In this document: positions 42,867-51,377 of the stretch, piece by piece
Position numbering within the stretch: the stretch's first letter is position 1
Layout of the letters: each line of letters begins with the position of its first letter
Assembly: GCA_017456895.1 (NCBI GenBank)
Contig: JAFTIN010000011.1
Span: forward strand, 1-64,000
Reading direction: 5' to 3'
Source of the DNA: Clostridia bacterium
GTDB taxonomy: Bacteria > Bacillota > Clostridia > Oscillospirales > CAG-272
Length of the DNA stretch: 64,000 bases
The notes under the pieces: generated by a model
Seen by the model: the letters and a program-made list of their open reading frames with translations, nothing else
Told to the model about the DNA's origin: nothing
Databases searched by the model: none
Program-made: the position numbers and the translations under genes

Positions 42867-44669
42867 ATGGCACTTGAAAGAAAAGACGTGGACAAAAAGT
42901 ATAAATGGGATCTGTCTGTCATCTACAAGGATGAGGCAGCATTCTTTGAGGATTACGCTAAGGCTGAGAAGATGGTAAAGGAATTTGCCATTCACGAGAA
43001 GACCATGCTTTCCTCTGCTGAGGGACTCTACAATGCTCTCAGAGCTATGACCGATATTGAGGCGGTCATTGAGAAGCTCTGGCAGTACGCCTCCCTTAAT
43101 TTCTCGGTCGAGACCACCAACAACGCCTACCAGGCTCTTGACGCGAGAGTAAGAAACCTTGCGGTCATGGCAGGCACCGTATCCTGGTTCGTCTCCCCCT
43201 ATCTTCTCAGAGTTGACTCCGAGACGCTCGACAAGTGGTTTAAGGAATATCCCGCGCTCGAGACCTTCCGCCGTACGATCGAGCTCAACGTCAGAGACAG
43301 AGATCACACGCTCTCCGATGAGTGCGAGCAGCTTATGTCCAAGATGCAGGACTTCCTCGGCGGCAACAACCAGACCCGCAGTCTCTTTGCCAACGCTGAC
43401 CTTAAGTTCGGCAAGATCCGTAACTCAGAGGGCAAGCAGGTGGAGCTTACCGACACCAACTACGTTCCCTTCCTTATGAGCACTGACAGAAGGGTGCGCC
43501 AGTCTGCCTTCCGTACTCTTTACAAGACCTACGAGCAGTTCGGCAACACCTTCGCTTCTCTTTATTCCAATCATATCAAGGAGAGAACAACTCTTGCCAA
43601 GGCGAGAAACTTCAAGAGCTCGCTTGAGTCCTACACCTTCTACGACGAGGTTACACCCGTTATCTACAATAACCTTATTTCCGCGGTGAACGGCGGACTT
43701 AAGCCTCTTTATGATTACTACGAGCTCAAGCGTCAGGTGCTCGGAGTTGATAAGCTCCACCTTTACGACGTGTATGCTCCCCTCATATCCGCACTTGATA
43801 AAAAGTACACCTATGAGGAGGCGGTAGAGGAGACTCTTGCCGCTGTTGAAGTGTTTGGTGATGAATACTACAATACTCTGAAGGCAGGCCTTACCGAGCG
43901 CGGCTGGGTAGACGTTTATCCCACTAAGGGCAAGAGAGGCGGCGCCTTCTCCTCCGGTTGCCCCGGCACCGAGCCATACATTCTCTTAAACTTCAACGGC
44001 ACCTTTGACAACGTTTCAACACTTGCTCACGAGGCAGGACACTCGATGCACTCCTACTTCTCGATCAAATACAATGAGCCCCATAACTCGAGCTACAGAA
44101 TTTTCGTCGCCGAGGTTGCCTCTACTGTCAACGAGCTCCTCATGGCGCATAAGAAGCTGCGCGAGTCCGAGAATGATACCGAGAAGCTCTACATCTTAAA
44201 CGAGCTCATGGAGACCTATAAGGGAACGCTCTACCGCCAGACCATGTTCGCAGAGTTTGAGAGAGATATGCATGCCCTTGTCGAAAAAGGGGAACCCCTC
44301 ACTGCCGAGGTCATCAACAAGAAGTACTATAAGCTCGTTAAGAAGTACTTTGGCAAGGACGTTGCGGTAGATAAGCAGATCGCTTATGAGTGGATGAGAA
44401 TACCTCATTTCTATTCCTGCTTCTACGTTTACAAGTACTCTACCTGCATCTCCGCGGCATCCGCTATAGTCAAGAGGATCGAAAGCGAGGGTGAAAAATA
44501 CGTTTCTCAGTACATCGACTTCCTCAAGTGCGGCAACTCGAAGTCGCCCCTTGACAGCCTCCTCGTTGCGGGCATAGATATGACCAAGCCTGAGGTCATC
44601 ACCAGCGCTATAGATGACTTCAAGGATTGCGTAAACCAGTTCCGCGAGATCTACGAGAGAAATAAGTAA
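42867..44669 (+). CDS. pepF: Oligoendopeptidase F
   Basis: 600 residues of peptidase family M3. The zinc site HEAGH lies in LAHEAGHSMHSYFS (about residue 390), with the third ligand Glu in FVAEVASTVNELL. M3B oligoendopeptidases are cytoplasmic and cut peptides of roughly 7-17 residues, for turnover or nutrition. The length is typical. AAAGGAG precedes the ATG, and a strong promoter lies 30 bases further up. Confidence 0.95.
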   Translation: MALERKDVDKKYKWDLSVIYKDEAAFFEDYAKAEKMVKEFAIHEKTMLSSAEGLYNALRAMTDIEAVIEKLWQYASLNFSVETTNNAYQALDARVRNLAVMAGTVSWFVSPYLLRVDSETLDKWFKEYPALETFRRTIELNVRDRDHTLSDECEQLMSKMQDFLGGNNQTRSLFANADLKFGKIRNSEGKQVELTDTNYVPFLMSTDRRVRQSAFRTLYKTYEQFGNTFASLYSNHIKERTTLAKARNFKSSLESYTFYDEVTPVIYNNLISAVNGGLKPLYDYYELKRQVLGVDKLHLYDVYAPLISALDKKYTYEEAVEETLAAVEVFGDEYYNTLKAGLTERGWVDVYPTKGKRGGAFSSGCPGTEPYILLNFNGTFDNVSTLAHEAGHSMHSYFSIKYNEPHNSSYRIFVAEVASTVNELLMAHKKLRESENDTEKLYILNELMETYKGTLYRQTMFAEFERDMHALVEKGEPLTAEVINKKYYKLVKKYFGKDVAVDKQIAYEWMRIPHFYSCFYVYKYSTCISAASAIVKRIESEGEKYVSQYIDFLKCGNSKSPLDSLLVAGIDMTKPEVITSAIDDFKDCVNQFREIYERNK

Positions 44670-44676
44670 AAATAAT

Positions 44677-44714
44677 GAGATGCCCCCACCCGTGTACGGC
44701 TTTTGGGGGCTCTC
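44677..44714 (+). terminator. Hairpin after pepF
   Basis: GCCCCCA (44682-44688) pairs with TGGGGGC (44704-44710), extended by GAGA/TCTC. There is no T-tract, so it may be a weak terminator or a processing site. Confidence 0.5.
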
Positions 44715-44737
44715 TTCCACAAAAAGGAGAAAATACT

Positions 44738-45154
44738 ATGGAAAACAATCCGTCAGCAATAGATAAGCTTTTTGACGAGAATAACAATGACAACATAGTG
44801 CTTTTTAATTCTAAGGGCGAGCCTACAGAGTTTGAGCAGGCCGCGCTCATTCCGCTTGAAGGAAAGGTGTATGCCATACTCTCTTTGGCTGTTCCAAACG
44901 AGGATATAGCGGAGGACGAGGGCATAGTCTTCTCGATCGAGACTCGGGAGGACGGAGAAAGATCACTAAGGCTCGTCGTGGACGACGGGATAATCGAGCG
45001 TGTTTTTGAGATCTATGAGAGCCTGCTCGACAATCTACCCGAGGATGATGAGACTGATGAGGAGGATCTCTTTGAAGATGATTTTGACGATCAGCTCGAC
45101 GATATTCTCGGTGATATTTTAGACGAGGATGATGAGTCCTCGGAAAAGGAATGA
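44738..45154 (+). CDS. DUF1292 family protein
   Basis: 138 residues. The ATG at 44738 follows AAAAAGGAG; the frame is open upstream, but runs through the hairpin. The DUF1292 core is visible: LFNSKGEPTEFEQAALIPLEGKVYAIL and VFEIYESLLD, ending in an Asp/Glu tail of about 35 residues (DDETDEEDLFEDD). Function unknown; in many Firmicutes such proteins neighbour mltG-like or Holliday-resolvase genes, which is not the case here. The stop lies 4 bases before the next gene. Confidence 0.82.
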   Translation: MENNPSAIDKLFDENNNDNIVLFNSKGEPTEFEQAALIPLEGKVYAILSLAVPNEDIAEDEGIVFSIETREDGERSLRLVVDDGIIERVFEIYESLLDNLPEDDETDEEDLFEDDFDDQLDDILGDILDEDDESSEKE

Positions 45155-45158
45155 GATT

Positions 45159-46496
45159 ATGAGTGAAAGACAGACTTTTGGAAAAAATAATTGGTTGATC
45201 CTTATACTGTTCGGCCTGGTCGGACAGATAGCGTGGAGCGTTGAGAATATGTATTTCAACCTCTTCGTATTTGACACGGTTGCCAAGGATCTTGGCGCGA
45301 TAACACTTATGGTACAGCTCAGCGGAGTTATGGCGACGGTCACCACGCTGGTTGCGGGCGCTCTCTCCGACAGAGTTGGCAACAGACGTAAGTTCATATC
45401 CATCGGTTACGCCATCTGGGGTGTTACCGTGGCTATATTCGGCTACCTCTCTCCCGAGCTTGCGATGAGTATTTTCGGTGTGGAGCTTGAGACGGCGGTA
45501 TCCATAACCCTCGCCGCAGTTATCGTTGGCGACTGTGTTATGACTCTGTTTGGCTCTACCGCGAACGACGCGGCATTCAACGCCTGGGTTACGGATAATA
45601 CGAGGCCCTCCTTCCGCGGTACGGTAGAAGGCGTTCTTGCTATCCTTCCTCTTATCGCCATGCTTATAGTGGCGGGCGGCTTCGGTATCCTTGTGGAGAT
45701 GCTCGGCGGCTACTCCACCGTGTTCCTTCTTCTCGGTATAGTAATATCTGTTTCCGGTATCGTTGGCATTTTTATCATTAAGGATAGTGAAACCCTTGAG
45801 AGAAACGGTACGTTAAAGGATATATTCTACGGCTTTAGACCATCCGTAGTAAAGGGGAATCCGAGCCTTTACGCGGCCTTCCTTATCATTCTCGTGTACG
45901 GTATAGCGTGTCAGATATTCATGCCTTACCTTATAATCTATATGAAGACGTATCTTCATTTCTCCGTGCTTGAGTACAGCATAGTCTTCGGAGTCGCTAT
46001 AGGACTTGGTGCTGTTATCAACGTCTTTCTCGGAAGGCTCTCGGATAAGAAGGATAAAAAGCAGCTTTTGTACCTTGCCTCGGGCATTATGGCCTTCGGC
46101 CTCTTTGCGATGTATATGGCAAGAGGGATGGGACACGCTGCAAATCTCATATTCTTCGGCATCTCCGGATTTGTTATGATTACCGGATATATCTCTGTTT
46201 GCGCGCTTTCGGGAGCTATTGTCAGAGACAACACGCCCCCCGAGTCGGCGGGCAAGCTGCAGGGCGTAAGAATGGTGTTCAGCGTGCTTATCCCTATGAT
46301 CGTCGGACCTATGATAGGCAACGGCATTAACAAGGCTATGAACGTTCCGCTTGAGAACGCCGGCGCGGACGCTATGACCACCGAGTATATACCCGCTCCC
46401 GAGATCTTCCTTGCCGGAGCTGTCGCGGCTGCCCTTACCTTAGTTTGCGTATGGCTGCTTAACAGGGCTGATAAAAAGGCAAAAGAAAATGTCTAA
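45159..46496 (+). CDS. MFS-family transporter
   Basis: 445 residues with about 12 membrane helices. ATG at 45159, 8 bases after AAAAGGA. The first helix is VGQIAWSVENMYFNLFVFDT. The MFS loop 2-3 motif reads GALSDRVGNRRKF, and the second half has GRLSDKKDKKQLLY. It resembles the sugar-type SLC45-like MFS group. Substrate unknown. It overlaps the PHP gene by 8 bases, so they are translationally coupled. Confidence 0.87.
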   Translation: MSERQTFGKNNWLILILFGLVGQIAWSVENMYFNLFVFDTVAKDLGAITLMVQLSGVMATVTTLVAGALSDRVGNRRKFISIGYAIWGVTVAIFGYLSPELAMSIFGVELETAVSITLAAVIVGDCVMTLFGSTANDAAFNAWVTDNTRPSFRGTVEGVLAILPLIAMLIVAGGFGILVEMLGGYSTVFLLLGIVISVSGIVGIFIIKDSETLERNGTLKDIFYGFRPSVVKGNPSLYAAFLIILVYGIACQIFMPYLIIYMKTYLHFSVLEYSIVFGVAIGLGAVINVFLGRLSDKKDKKQLLYLASGIMAFGLFAMYMARGMGHAANLIFFGISGFVMITGYISVCALSGAIVRDNTPPESAGKLQGVRMVFSVLIPMIVGPMIGNGINKAMNVPLENAGADAMTTEYIPAPEIFLAGAVAAALTLVCVWLLNRADKKAKENV

Positions 46497-47349
46497 GATC
46501 GATCTTCATCTTCATACTACAGCCTCCGACGGCTCTGATACTCCGAGCGAGCTTATAAGCCTCGCAAAGCAGGCGGGAATATCGGTGATCTCGATAACAG
46601 ACCACGATACGCTGGCGGGTTCAAAAGAGGCCTTGAAAATACCTGTAGATGGTGTAAAAGTTATCACGGGTATAGAGTTCTCGTGCAAATATGAGGGGGA
46701 CATCGACTTTGAGTGTCATATTCTCGGTTACGGTTTTGAACTTGATCACCCCGAGCTTATTCGCGCGGTTGAGCATGGTAGAAAAATGCGACTTTTCAAG
46801 CTTGAGGCAAGGCTTAAGTATCTTAAGGAGCATTTTGGCATAGAATTTACCGATGACGAGATAGACTGGCTCCATTCCCTGAACTCGGTTGCCAGACCTC
46901 ATCTTGCAAGACTCATCATCAAGCGCGGGCTTGCACGTGACGTGGCAGATGCCTTTGATAAATATCTTAAGGTGGAAGGCTTTCCCGATGACAGGATCGA
47001 CGCAGGTGAAGCTATAGACGCTATCCTTGGGTCGGGCGGTGTACCGGTGTACGCTCACCCCCTTGGAGGTGAGAGGGAAAGACGCCTTACGCGAGAGGAG
47101 CTCTTGCCGCGTGTTGAGGCTCTGAAATCTCTGGGACTTATGGGACTTGAGTGTTTTTACTCAAGATACTCAAAAGAGGAGTCGCTTGAGCTCGTTAATA
47201 TAGCGGAGGAGCGCGGACTCCTTGCTTCTGCAGGTAGTGATTATCACGGTAAAAACAAGACCGTAGTGCTTGGCTCACTCTCGAGTGACGGCACCGAATG
47301 GGATGACTCTGACTTTACCGTTTTGGATAAACTGAAGGCGATAAATTAA
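46489..47349 (+). CDS. PHP-domain phosphoesterase
   Basis: 286 residues. The four PHP motifs are clear: DLHLHTTASDGSDTP, ITDHDTLAG, GIEFSCK with CHILGYG, and AHPLGGE...SAGSDYHGKNK. Stand-alone PHP proteins of this length (YciV/RNase AM type) hydrolyse 3',5'-nucleoside bisphosphates or 5' ends of short RNAs with divalent metals. Exact substrate not readable. Confidence 0.87.
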   Translation: MSKIDLHLHTTASDGSDTPSELISLAKQAGISVISITDHDTLAGSKEALKIPVDGVKVITGIEFSCKYEGDIDFECHILGYGFELDHPELIRAVEHGRKMRLFKLEARLKYLKEHFGIEFTDDEIDWLHSLNSVARPHLARLIIKRGLARDVADAFDKYLKVEGFPDDRIDAGEAIDAILGSGGVPVYAHPLGGERERRLTREELLPRVEALKSLGLMGLECFYSRYSKEESLELVNIAEERGLLASAGSDYHGKNKTVVLGSLSSDGTEWDDSDFTVLDKLKAIN

Positions 47350-47380
47350 CACGGATACCGCCTTTTGAAAGGAGAACATA

Positions 47381-47899
47381 ATGAAATTTTGTAAATATTG
47401 CGGAAATAGAATTGATGAAAACGCCATCTTTTGCCCGAGCTGCGGTGCAAGAGTGAGCGGAGATAATCCGCATGTAAACCATAATCCGTTCAATAATATG
47501 TATGGGCCAAACGGCTATGCTCCGGCCTACGACACGAAGGGAAGCCTTCTTATCGCCATCGTATCCTTCCTTTGTTGGGAGGCCGGACTTATCATTTGGT
47601 TCCTTTGGAGATACACTCACCCCGGCAAAGCACGATCGGCTCTAAAGGGAACGCTTGCTAACGTGTGTGTTGGAATGCCTGTACTTGGTCTGATCCTTTG
47701 GCTGGTGCTCCGCGAGGAAGAGGCGAGAAAGGATTACGCCAAGGTGTGCGGCATAGCGGCCATAGTCGGCGGAGCTATCTATGCATTGACTATCGTACTG
47801 GTCGTCGTGCTTACCGTTACTGGTGTTATAGACGCGGGATTTTATTCATCCTTTCCCTTTGATGAAATGATGGCATTCATTCTTGGGTCTGTAAGATGA
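47381..47899 (+). CDS. Zinc-ribbon membrane protein
   Basis: 172 residues. The N-terminus is a zinc ribbon (FCKYCGNRI...FCPSCGARV), followed by an Asn/Tyr-rich linker and two or three helices (LLIAIVSFLCWEAGLIIWFLW, NVCVGMPVLGLILWLVL, GGAIYALTIVLVVVLTV). Common in Clostridia, function unknown. Good AAAGGAG site. Its stop overlaps the start of dusB by 4 bases. Confidence 0.8.
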   Translation: MKFCKYCGNRIDENAIFCPSCGARVSGDNPHVNHNPFNNMYGPNGYAPAYDTKGSLLIAIVSFLCWEAGLIIWFLWRYTHPGKARSALKGTLANVCVGMPVLGLILWLVLREEEARKDYAKVCGIAAIVGGAIYALTIVLVVVLTVTGVIDAGFYSSFPFDEMMAFILGSVR

Positions 47900-48888
47900 A
47901 AATTGGAAATACAGAGCTTCGCTACGGTTTGTTTTTAGCGCCGATGGCGGGCTTTTCCGACAGGGCAATGCGCCGTGTCTGTCACCTTATGGGCGCGGAG
48001 TATTCCGTTACGGAGATGATCAGCGCCAAGGCGGTGACTTTTGGAGATAAAAAGACGTTTTCCTTAGCGAGAATAAGGGCTGACGAAGGACCTGTTGCCC
48101 TGCAGATATTCGGCAGTGAGCCTGACGTTATGGGGCGCGCCGCAGAGATACTCTCGAACAGAGAGTGGGGTGAGGGCTATGTTTCCCCCTCTGCAATAGA
48201 CATCAATATGGGATGTCCTGTACACAAGATATTCTCCAACGGCGAGGGCTCAGCTCTCATGCGTGATCCTGAGCTTATCTATAAAATAGTCAGGGCGGTG
48301 AAGGGGAGTACAGACCTTCCCGTAACGGTAAAGCACCGCACGGGAATCAGCGCTGATAGTATAAACGCTGTGGAGTGCGCGCTCGCGGCGGAGGCCGGCG
48401 GAGCCGAGCTCGTTACCGTACACGGTAGGACAAAGGCGCAGATGTATTCCGGCTGTGTTGACCGAGAAACTATAAAAAAAGTAAAGCAAAGCGTACATAT
48501 ACCCGTTATAGCTAACGGAGATATACTCTCTGTCAACGACGCTGTGACTATGCTTAACGAAACAGGAGCGGACGGAATCGCCATAGGGCGCGGAGCTGTC
48601 GGCAATCCTTTTATCTTCAAAGAGATAAAGAGCATATTTTGTGGTGAGGAGTACACCGAGCCAACGCTCGATGAGAAGGTGGAGACAGCGCTTTTGCAAT
48701 TAAGACTCTCTATTGAGGATAAAGGCGAACGGGTTGCGGTGCCCGAGGCAAGAAAGCAGATCGCTATGTATCTGCACTCATTCAGAGGCGCGGCTGCTAT
48801 CAGGGCAGAGATAAACCGAGCTCTTACGTATTCTGAAATTGAAAAAATACTGACAGATGCCCTTGGGGCAGAAAAAGATCGACTTTGA
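47896..48888 (+). CDS. dusB: tRNA-dihydrouridine synthase (DusB-like)
   Basis: 330 residues. The FMN TIM barrel with APMAGFSDRAMRR, the signature INMGCPVHKIFSNGEGSALMRD containing the catalytic Cys, HRTG, VHGRTKAQMYSG and IANGDI, and a C-terminal helical tRNA-binding domain. It reduces uridines in tRNA with NADPH. It starts inside the stop of the preceding gene. Confidence 0.93.
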   Translation: MKIGNTELRYGLFLAPMAGFSDRAMRRVCHLMGAEYSVTEMISAKAVTFGDKKTFSLARIRADEGPVALQIFGSEPDVMGRAAEILSNREWGEGYVSPSAIDINMGCPVHKIFSNGEGSALMRDPELIYKIVRAVKGSTDLPVTVKHRTGISADSINAVECALAAEAGGAELVTVHGRTKAQMYSGCVDRETIKKVKQSVHIPVIANGDILSVNDAVTMLNETGADGIAIGRGAVGNPFIFKEIKSIFCGEEYTEPTLDEKVETALLQLRLSIEDKGERVAVPEARKQIAMYLHSFRGAAAIRAEINRALTYSEIEKILTDALGAEKDRL

Positions 48889-48900
48889 AAGGAGACAGCT

Positions 48901-49686
48901 ATGTCTGTTGCAATTATAACCGGCGCGTCCGGTGGAATAGGAAGCGAGTTTGCAAGACAGCTATCAAAGCTTGGACTTATAGACGAATTTTGGTTCGTCG
49001 CTCGTAATGAGGAAAGGATGCAGGCTCTTGCCGACGAGCTTGGTGTAAAGGCTAAGATAATCGGCGCTGATCTGACTACCGAGGAGGGCATAGATAAGGT
49101 GCGCTCTGCCCTTGAGACAGAGAGACCCTCGGTCGGCTTTCTTATCAACGCCTCGGGCTTTGGTAACTTCGGCGCCTTCGATGAGATCTCGGAGGGTGAG
49201 GTCGTGAAGATGATCGATCTCAACGTCAAGGCCTTGGTTCTTCTCACACATATGACTGTGCCTTATATGGAGATAGGCGGAAGGATCATTCAGCTCGGAT
49301 CGGGCTCCTGCTTTACGCCCCTCCCTTATTTCAATATTTATTCCTCGAGTAAGGTGTTTGTGCTTCACTATACCAAGTCGCTTAATTACGAGCTCAAGAA
49401 ATACGGCATCAGGGCGACCTGCTTCTGTCCGGGTTGGGTAGAGACCGAGTTTCTCGGCAAGTCCGTTGCTAACGGAAACACTCACCCGAAGGCTATGAAG
49501 CCTCTTCTGAAGTGTGAGGACGTCGTTAGAAGATGCATTAAGGCCTCAATCAAGGGTAGGGCTATGTGTGTCACTAATTGGTACACCAAGCTCCAGCACC
49601 TGCTCTTCAAGCTCGTTCCCGACTGCATACTCACCAAGCTTTGGATCGGTATGCTTGAGGGGGAGAGAAAAAACGAGAAGCTTTAA
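48901..49686 (+). CDS. Short-chain dehydrogenase/reductase
   Basis: 261 residues. TGASGGIGSEFARQLS (NAD(P) binding), LINASGFGNFG (the NAG region as NAS), Ser in GSGSCFTPLP and the YxxxK as YSSSKVF: Tyr at the catalytic place with Lys four on. Classical SDR length; substrate unknown. GAAAGGAG precedes the ATG; the flavin reductase gene follows 12 bases later. Confidence 0.87.
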   Translation: MSVAIITGASGGIGSEFARQLSKLGLIDEFWFVARNEERMQALADELGVKAKIIGADLTTEEGIDKVRSALETERPSVGFLINASGFGNFGAFDEISEGEVVKMIDLNVKALVLLTHMTVPYMEIGGRIIQLGSGSCFTPLPYFNIYSSSKVFVLHYTKSLNYELKKYGIRATCFCPGWVETEFLGKSVANGNTHPKAMKPLLKCEDVVRRCIKASIKGRAMCVTNWYTKLQHLLFKLVPDCILTKLWIGMLEGERKNEKL

Positions 49687-49698
49687 GGTGGAGTGAAG

Positions 49699-50421
49699 AT
49701 GGCGAGAAAAAGCTTTAAGGCGGGAGCCTTGACCGCTCCCCTGCCGCCGGTAATGGTTACGGTCGGCGATATGGAAAACTCCAATATAATCACCATCGGC
49801 TGGACGGGTATTCTCTCGACGATACCACCGAGAACCTACATTTCGGTAAGACCGGAAAGACACTCGTACAAGCTGCTTAAAGCAACGGGCGAGTTTGTCA
49901 TCAATCTCACTACCGCAAAGCAGGCGAGAGAGGTTGATTACGTAGGCATATACACAGGAGCAAAGGTGGATAAATTCAAGGAATGCAAGCTGACTAAGGT
50001 AGAGAGCAAGGAGGTAGCCGCACCCACTATTGCGGAGTGTCCCTTCGCACTTGAGTGCAGAGTCGTTGAGGTTATCCCGATGGGTACTCACGACGTATTT
50101 ATCGCAGACATAGTCAGTGTGTCGAGTGATGAGTCTATTATTGACGAGGCGGGTAAGATACGCTTTGATAAGGCTGATCTTATGGCCTACGCGCACGGCG
50201 AATACTTTGCCCTCGGAGAGAAGCTCGGCAGCTTCGGCTTCAGCACAAAGAAGCCGAAGGCGCAGAAGAGCGCGCCGAAGAAAAAACCGATGGAAAATAA
50301 AGAGAAGTCCGCACCCGTGTCAAGTAAAAACGCGGAAAAGGACGATAAAAAACGCCCATTCTACCTCGACGCGCCAAGAGGAAAGGGCGGTAAAACGAAA
50401 GGAAAGGGGAAGAAGAGATGA
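49699..50421 (+). CDS. Flavin reductase-like FMN-binding protein with basic tail
   Basis: 240 residues, ATG at 49699 after AAGGTGGAG (a GTG two codons earlier is less likely). Residues 1-180 are the split-barrel FMN-binding domain (VTVGDMENSNIITIGWTGILST, ISVRPERHSYKLL, EFVINLTT). The last 55 residues are Lys-rich and disordered (KKPKAQKSAPKKKP, GKGGKTKGKGKKR), unusual for this family and suggestive of nucleic-acid or ribosome contact. It overlaps the next gene by 4 bases. Confidence 0.85.
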   Translation: MARKSFKAGALTAPLPPVMVTVGDMENSNIITIGWTGILSTIPPRTYISVRPERHSYKLLKATGEFVINLTTAKQAREVDYVGIYTGAKVDKFKECKLTKVESKEVAAPTIAECPFALECRVVEVIPMGTHDVFIADIVSVSSDESIIDEAGKIRFDKADLMAYAHGEYFALGEKLGSFGFSTKKPKAQKSAPKKKPMENKEKSAPVSSKNAEKDDKKRPFYLDAPRGKGGKTKGKGKKR

Positions 50422-50828
50422 AGGCGGATAATACCGAACGTATAAGAGTCAGGATACTCGCGCTTATAGAGTCAGAGTTTGAGAGTGATGCGGCCTTCGA
50501 GAGAGCCATGGGCCTCGGAGACAAGACCGTCAACAACTGGCGACGCGCAAGATCGGCCTCATTTATGAAAATGCTCCCGAAGCTCTCCGAGGTGTTCAAG
50601 GTGAATATCGGTGAGCTTATGGACATGCCTTTAAGACGTGATACATCCGAGCTCTCGGAGGAGGAACTCCACCTGCTCAAGCTGTACAGGCGCTCCCGCT
50701 CTATGCCCGATCCTATGCGAAAGGCTCTGAGAGAAACTCTTGAGACCACGATAAATCTGTATATCAACTCCTGTAACGACGTCAAGGCTGCTGCGAAGCG
50801 ACGCGGCCCAAAAAAGAAGGGCGAATAA
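50418..50828 (+). CDS. XRE-like helix-turn-helix protein
   Basis: 136 residues. Residues 8-70 form a Cro/CI-like HTH (DAAFERAMGLGDKTVNNWRRARSASFMKMLPKLSEVF). The C-terminal 60 residues are helical and end in a basic KRRGPKKKGE. Probably a transcriptional regulator of the operon it sits in. It starts within the flavin reductase stop and is one base from the HIT gene. Confidence 0.82.
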   Translation: MKADNTERIRVRILALIESEFESDAAFERAMGLGDKTVNNWRRARSASFMKMLPKLSEVFKVNIGELMDMPLRRDTSELSEEELHLLKLYRRSRSMPDPMRKALRETLETTINLYINSCNDVKAAAKRRGPKKKGE

Positions 50829-50829
50829 T

Positions 50830-51318
50830 ATGTATACCGAAGAAGAGCTGTTATTGAAAACGCCTGCAGAGCTTGTTGACCTCGGTATCTGTCCCACATG
50901 CTTCAACAGAGAGCACGGGGGCAGCCTGTACGGTGATATATCGGATAAGCTGATCTTTGCCGATTCGGAGCTCGAGTGCTTCTTTGTCGGTAACCCGAGA
51001 GCAGAGGGGCACGCGTGTATCTTCTCGGTAGAACACTACCATGATATGAGCGAGGCTCCCGACAGTCTCAACGAGAGGATCGTAAGGCTTTCTGCAGAGC
51101 TTATGAGAGCGATCAGAGAAATTTACGGCTGCGAGAGGGTTTACCTTTGCACCATGTGTGACGGGCCGAACAATCATTATCACGTCCAGCTTATCCCTCG
51201 TTATTCATACGAGACGAGGGGAAGCAAAAACTTCGTGAAGCCGAGAGGTGAATACGTCTGTGATATTGAAAAGCTTGAGGCTATAAGAAAAAGAATAAGG
51301 GAATATGCAGAGGGCTAA
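50830..51318 (+). CDS. HIT-superfamily protein with HxHxQ motif
   Basis: 162 residues. C21-x2-C24 near the N-terminus suggests a structural zinc. The active-site motif is His116-Tyr-His118-Val-Gln120 in NNHYHVQLIPRY: the third His of the classic HIT triad is Gln, as in GalT-type nucleotidyltransferases and some Ap4A phosphorylases. It may transfer or cleave a nucleotide; substrate unknown. Last gene of the plus-strand run, closed by a terminator. Confidence 0.85.
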   Translation: MYTEEELLLKTPAELVDLGICPTCFNREHGGSLYGDISDKLIFADSELECFFVGNPRAEGHACIFSVEHYHDMSEAPDSLNERIVRLSAELMRAIREIYGCERVYLCTMCDGPNNHYHVQLIPRYSYETRGSKNFVKPRGEYVCDIEKLEAIRKRIREYAEG

Positions 51319-51329
51319 GCCCGGCATAA

Positions 51330-51376
51330 TAAAAAAACGGAAGGCGCCGACAGTCGGTAAGCCTTCCGCTTTTTTA
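51330..51376. terminator. Bidirectional terminator between HIT gene and pyr operon
   Basis: CGGAAGGC (51338-51345) pairs with GCCTTCCG (51361-51368), flanked by A7 and T6. Confidence 0.88.
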
Positions 51377-51377
51377 T

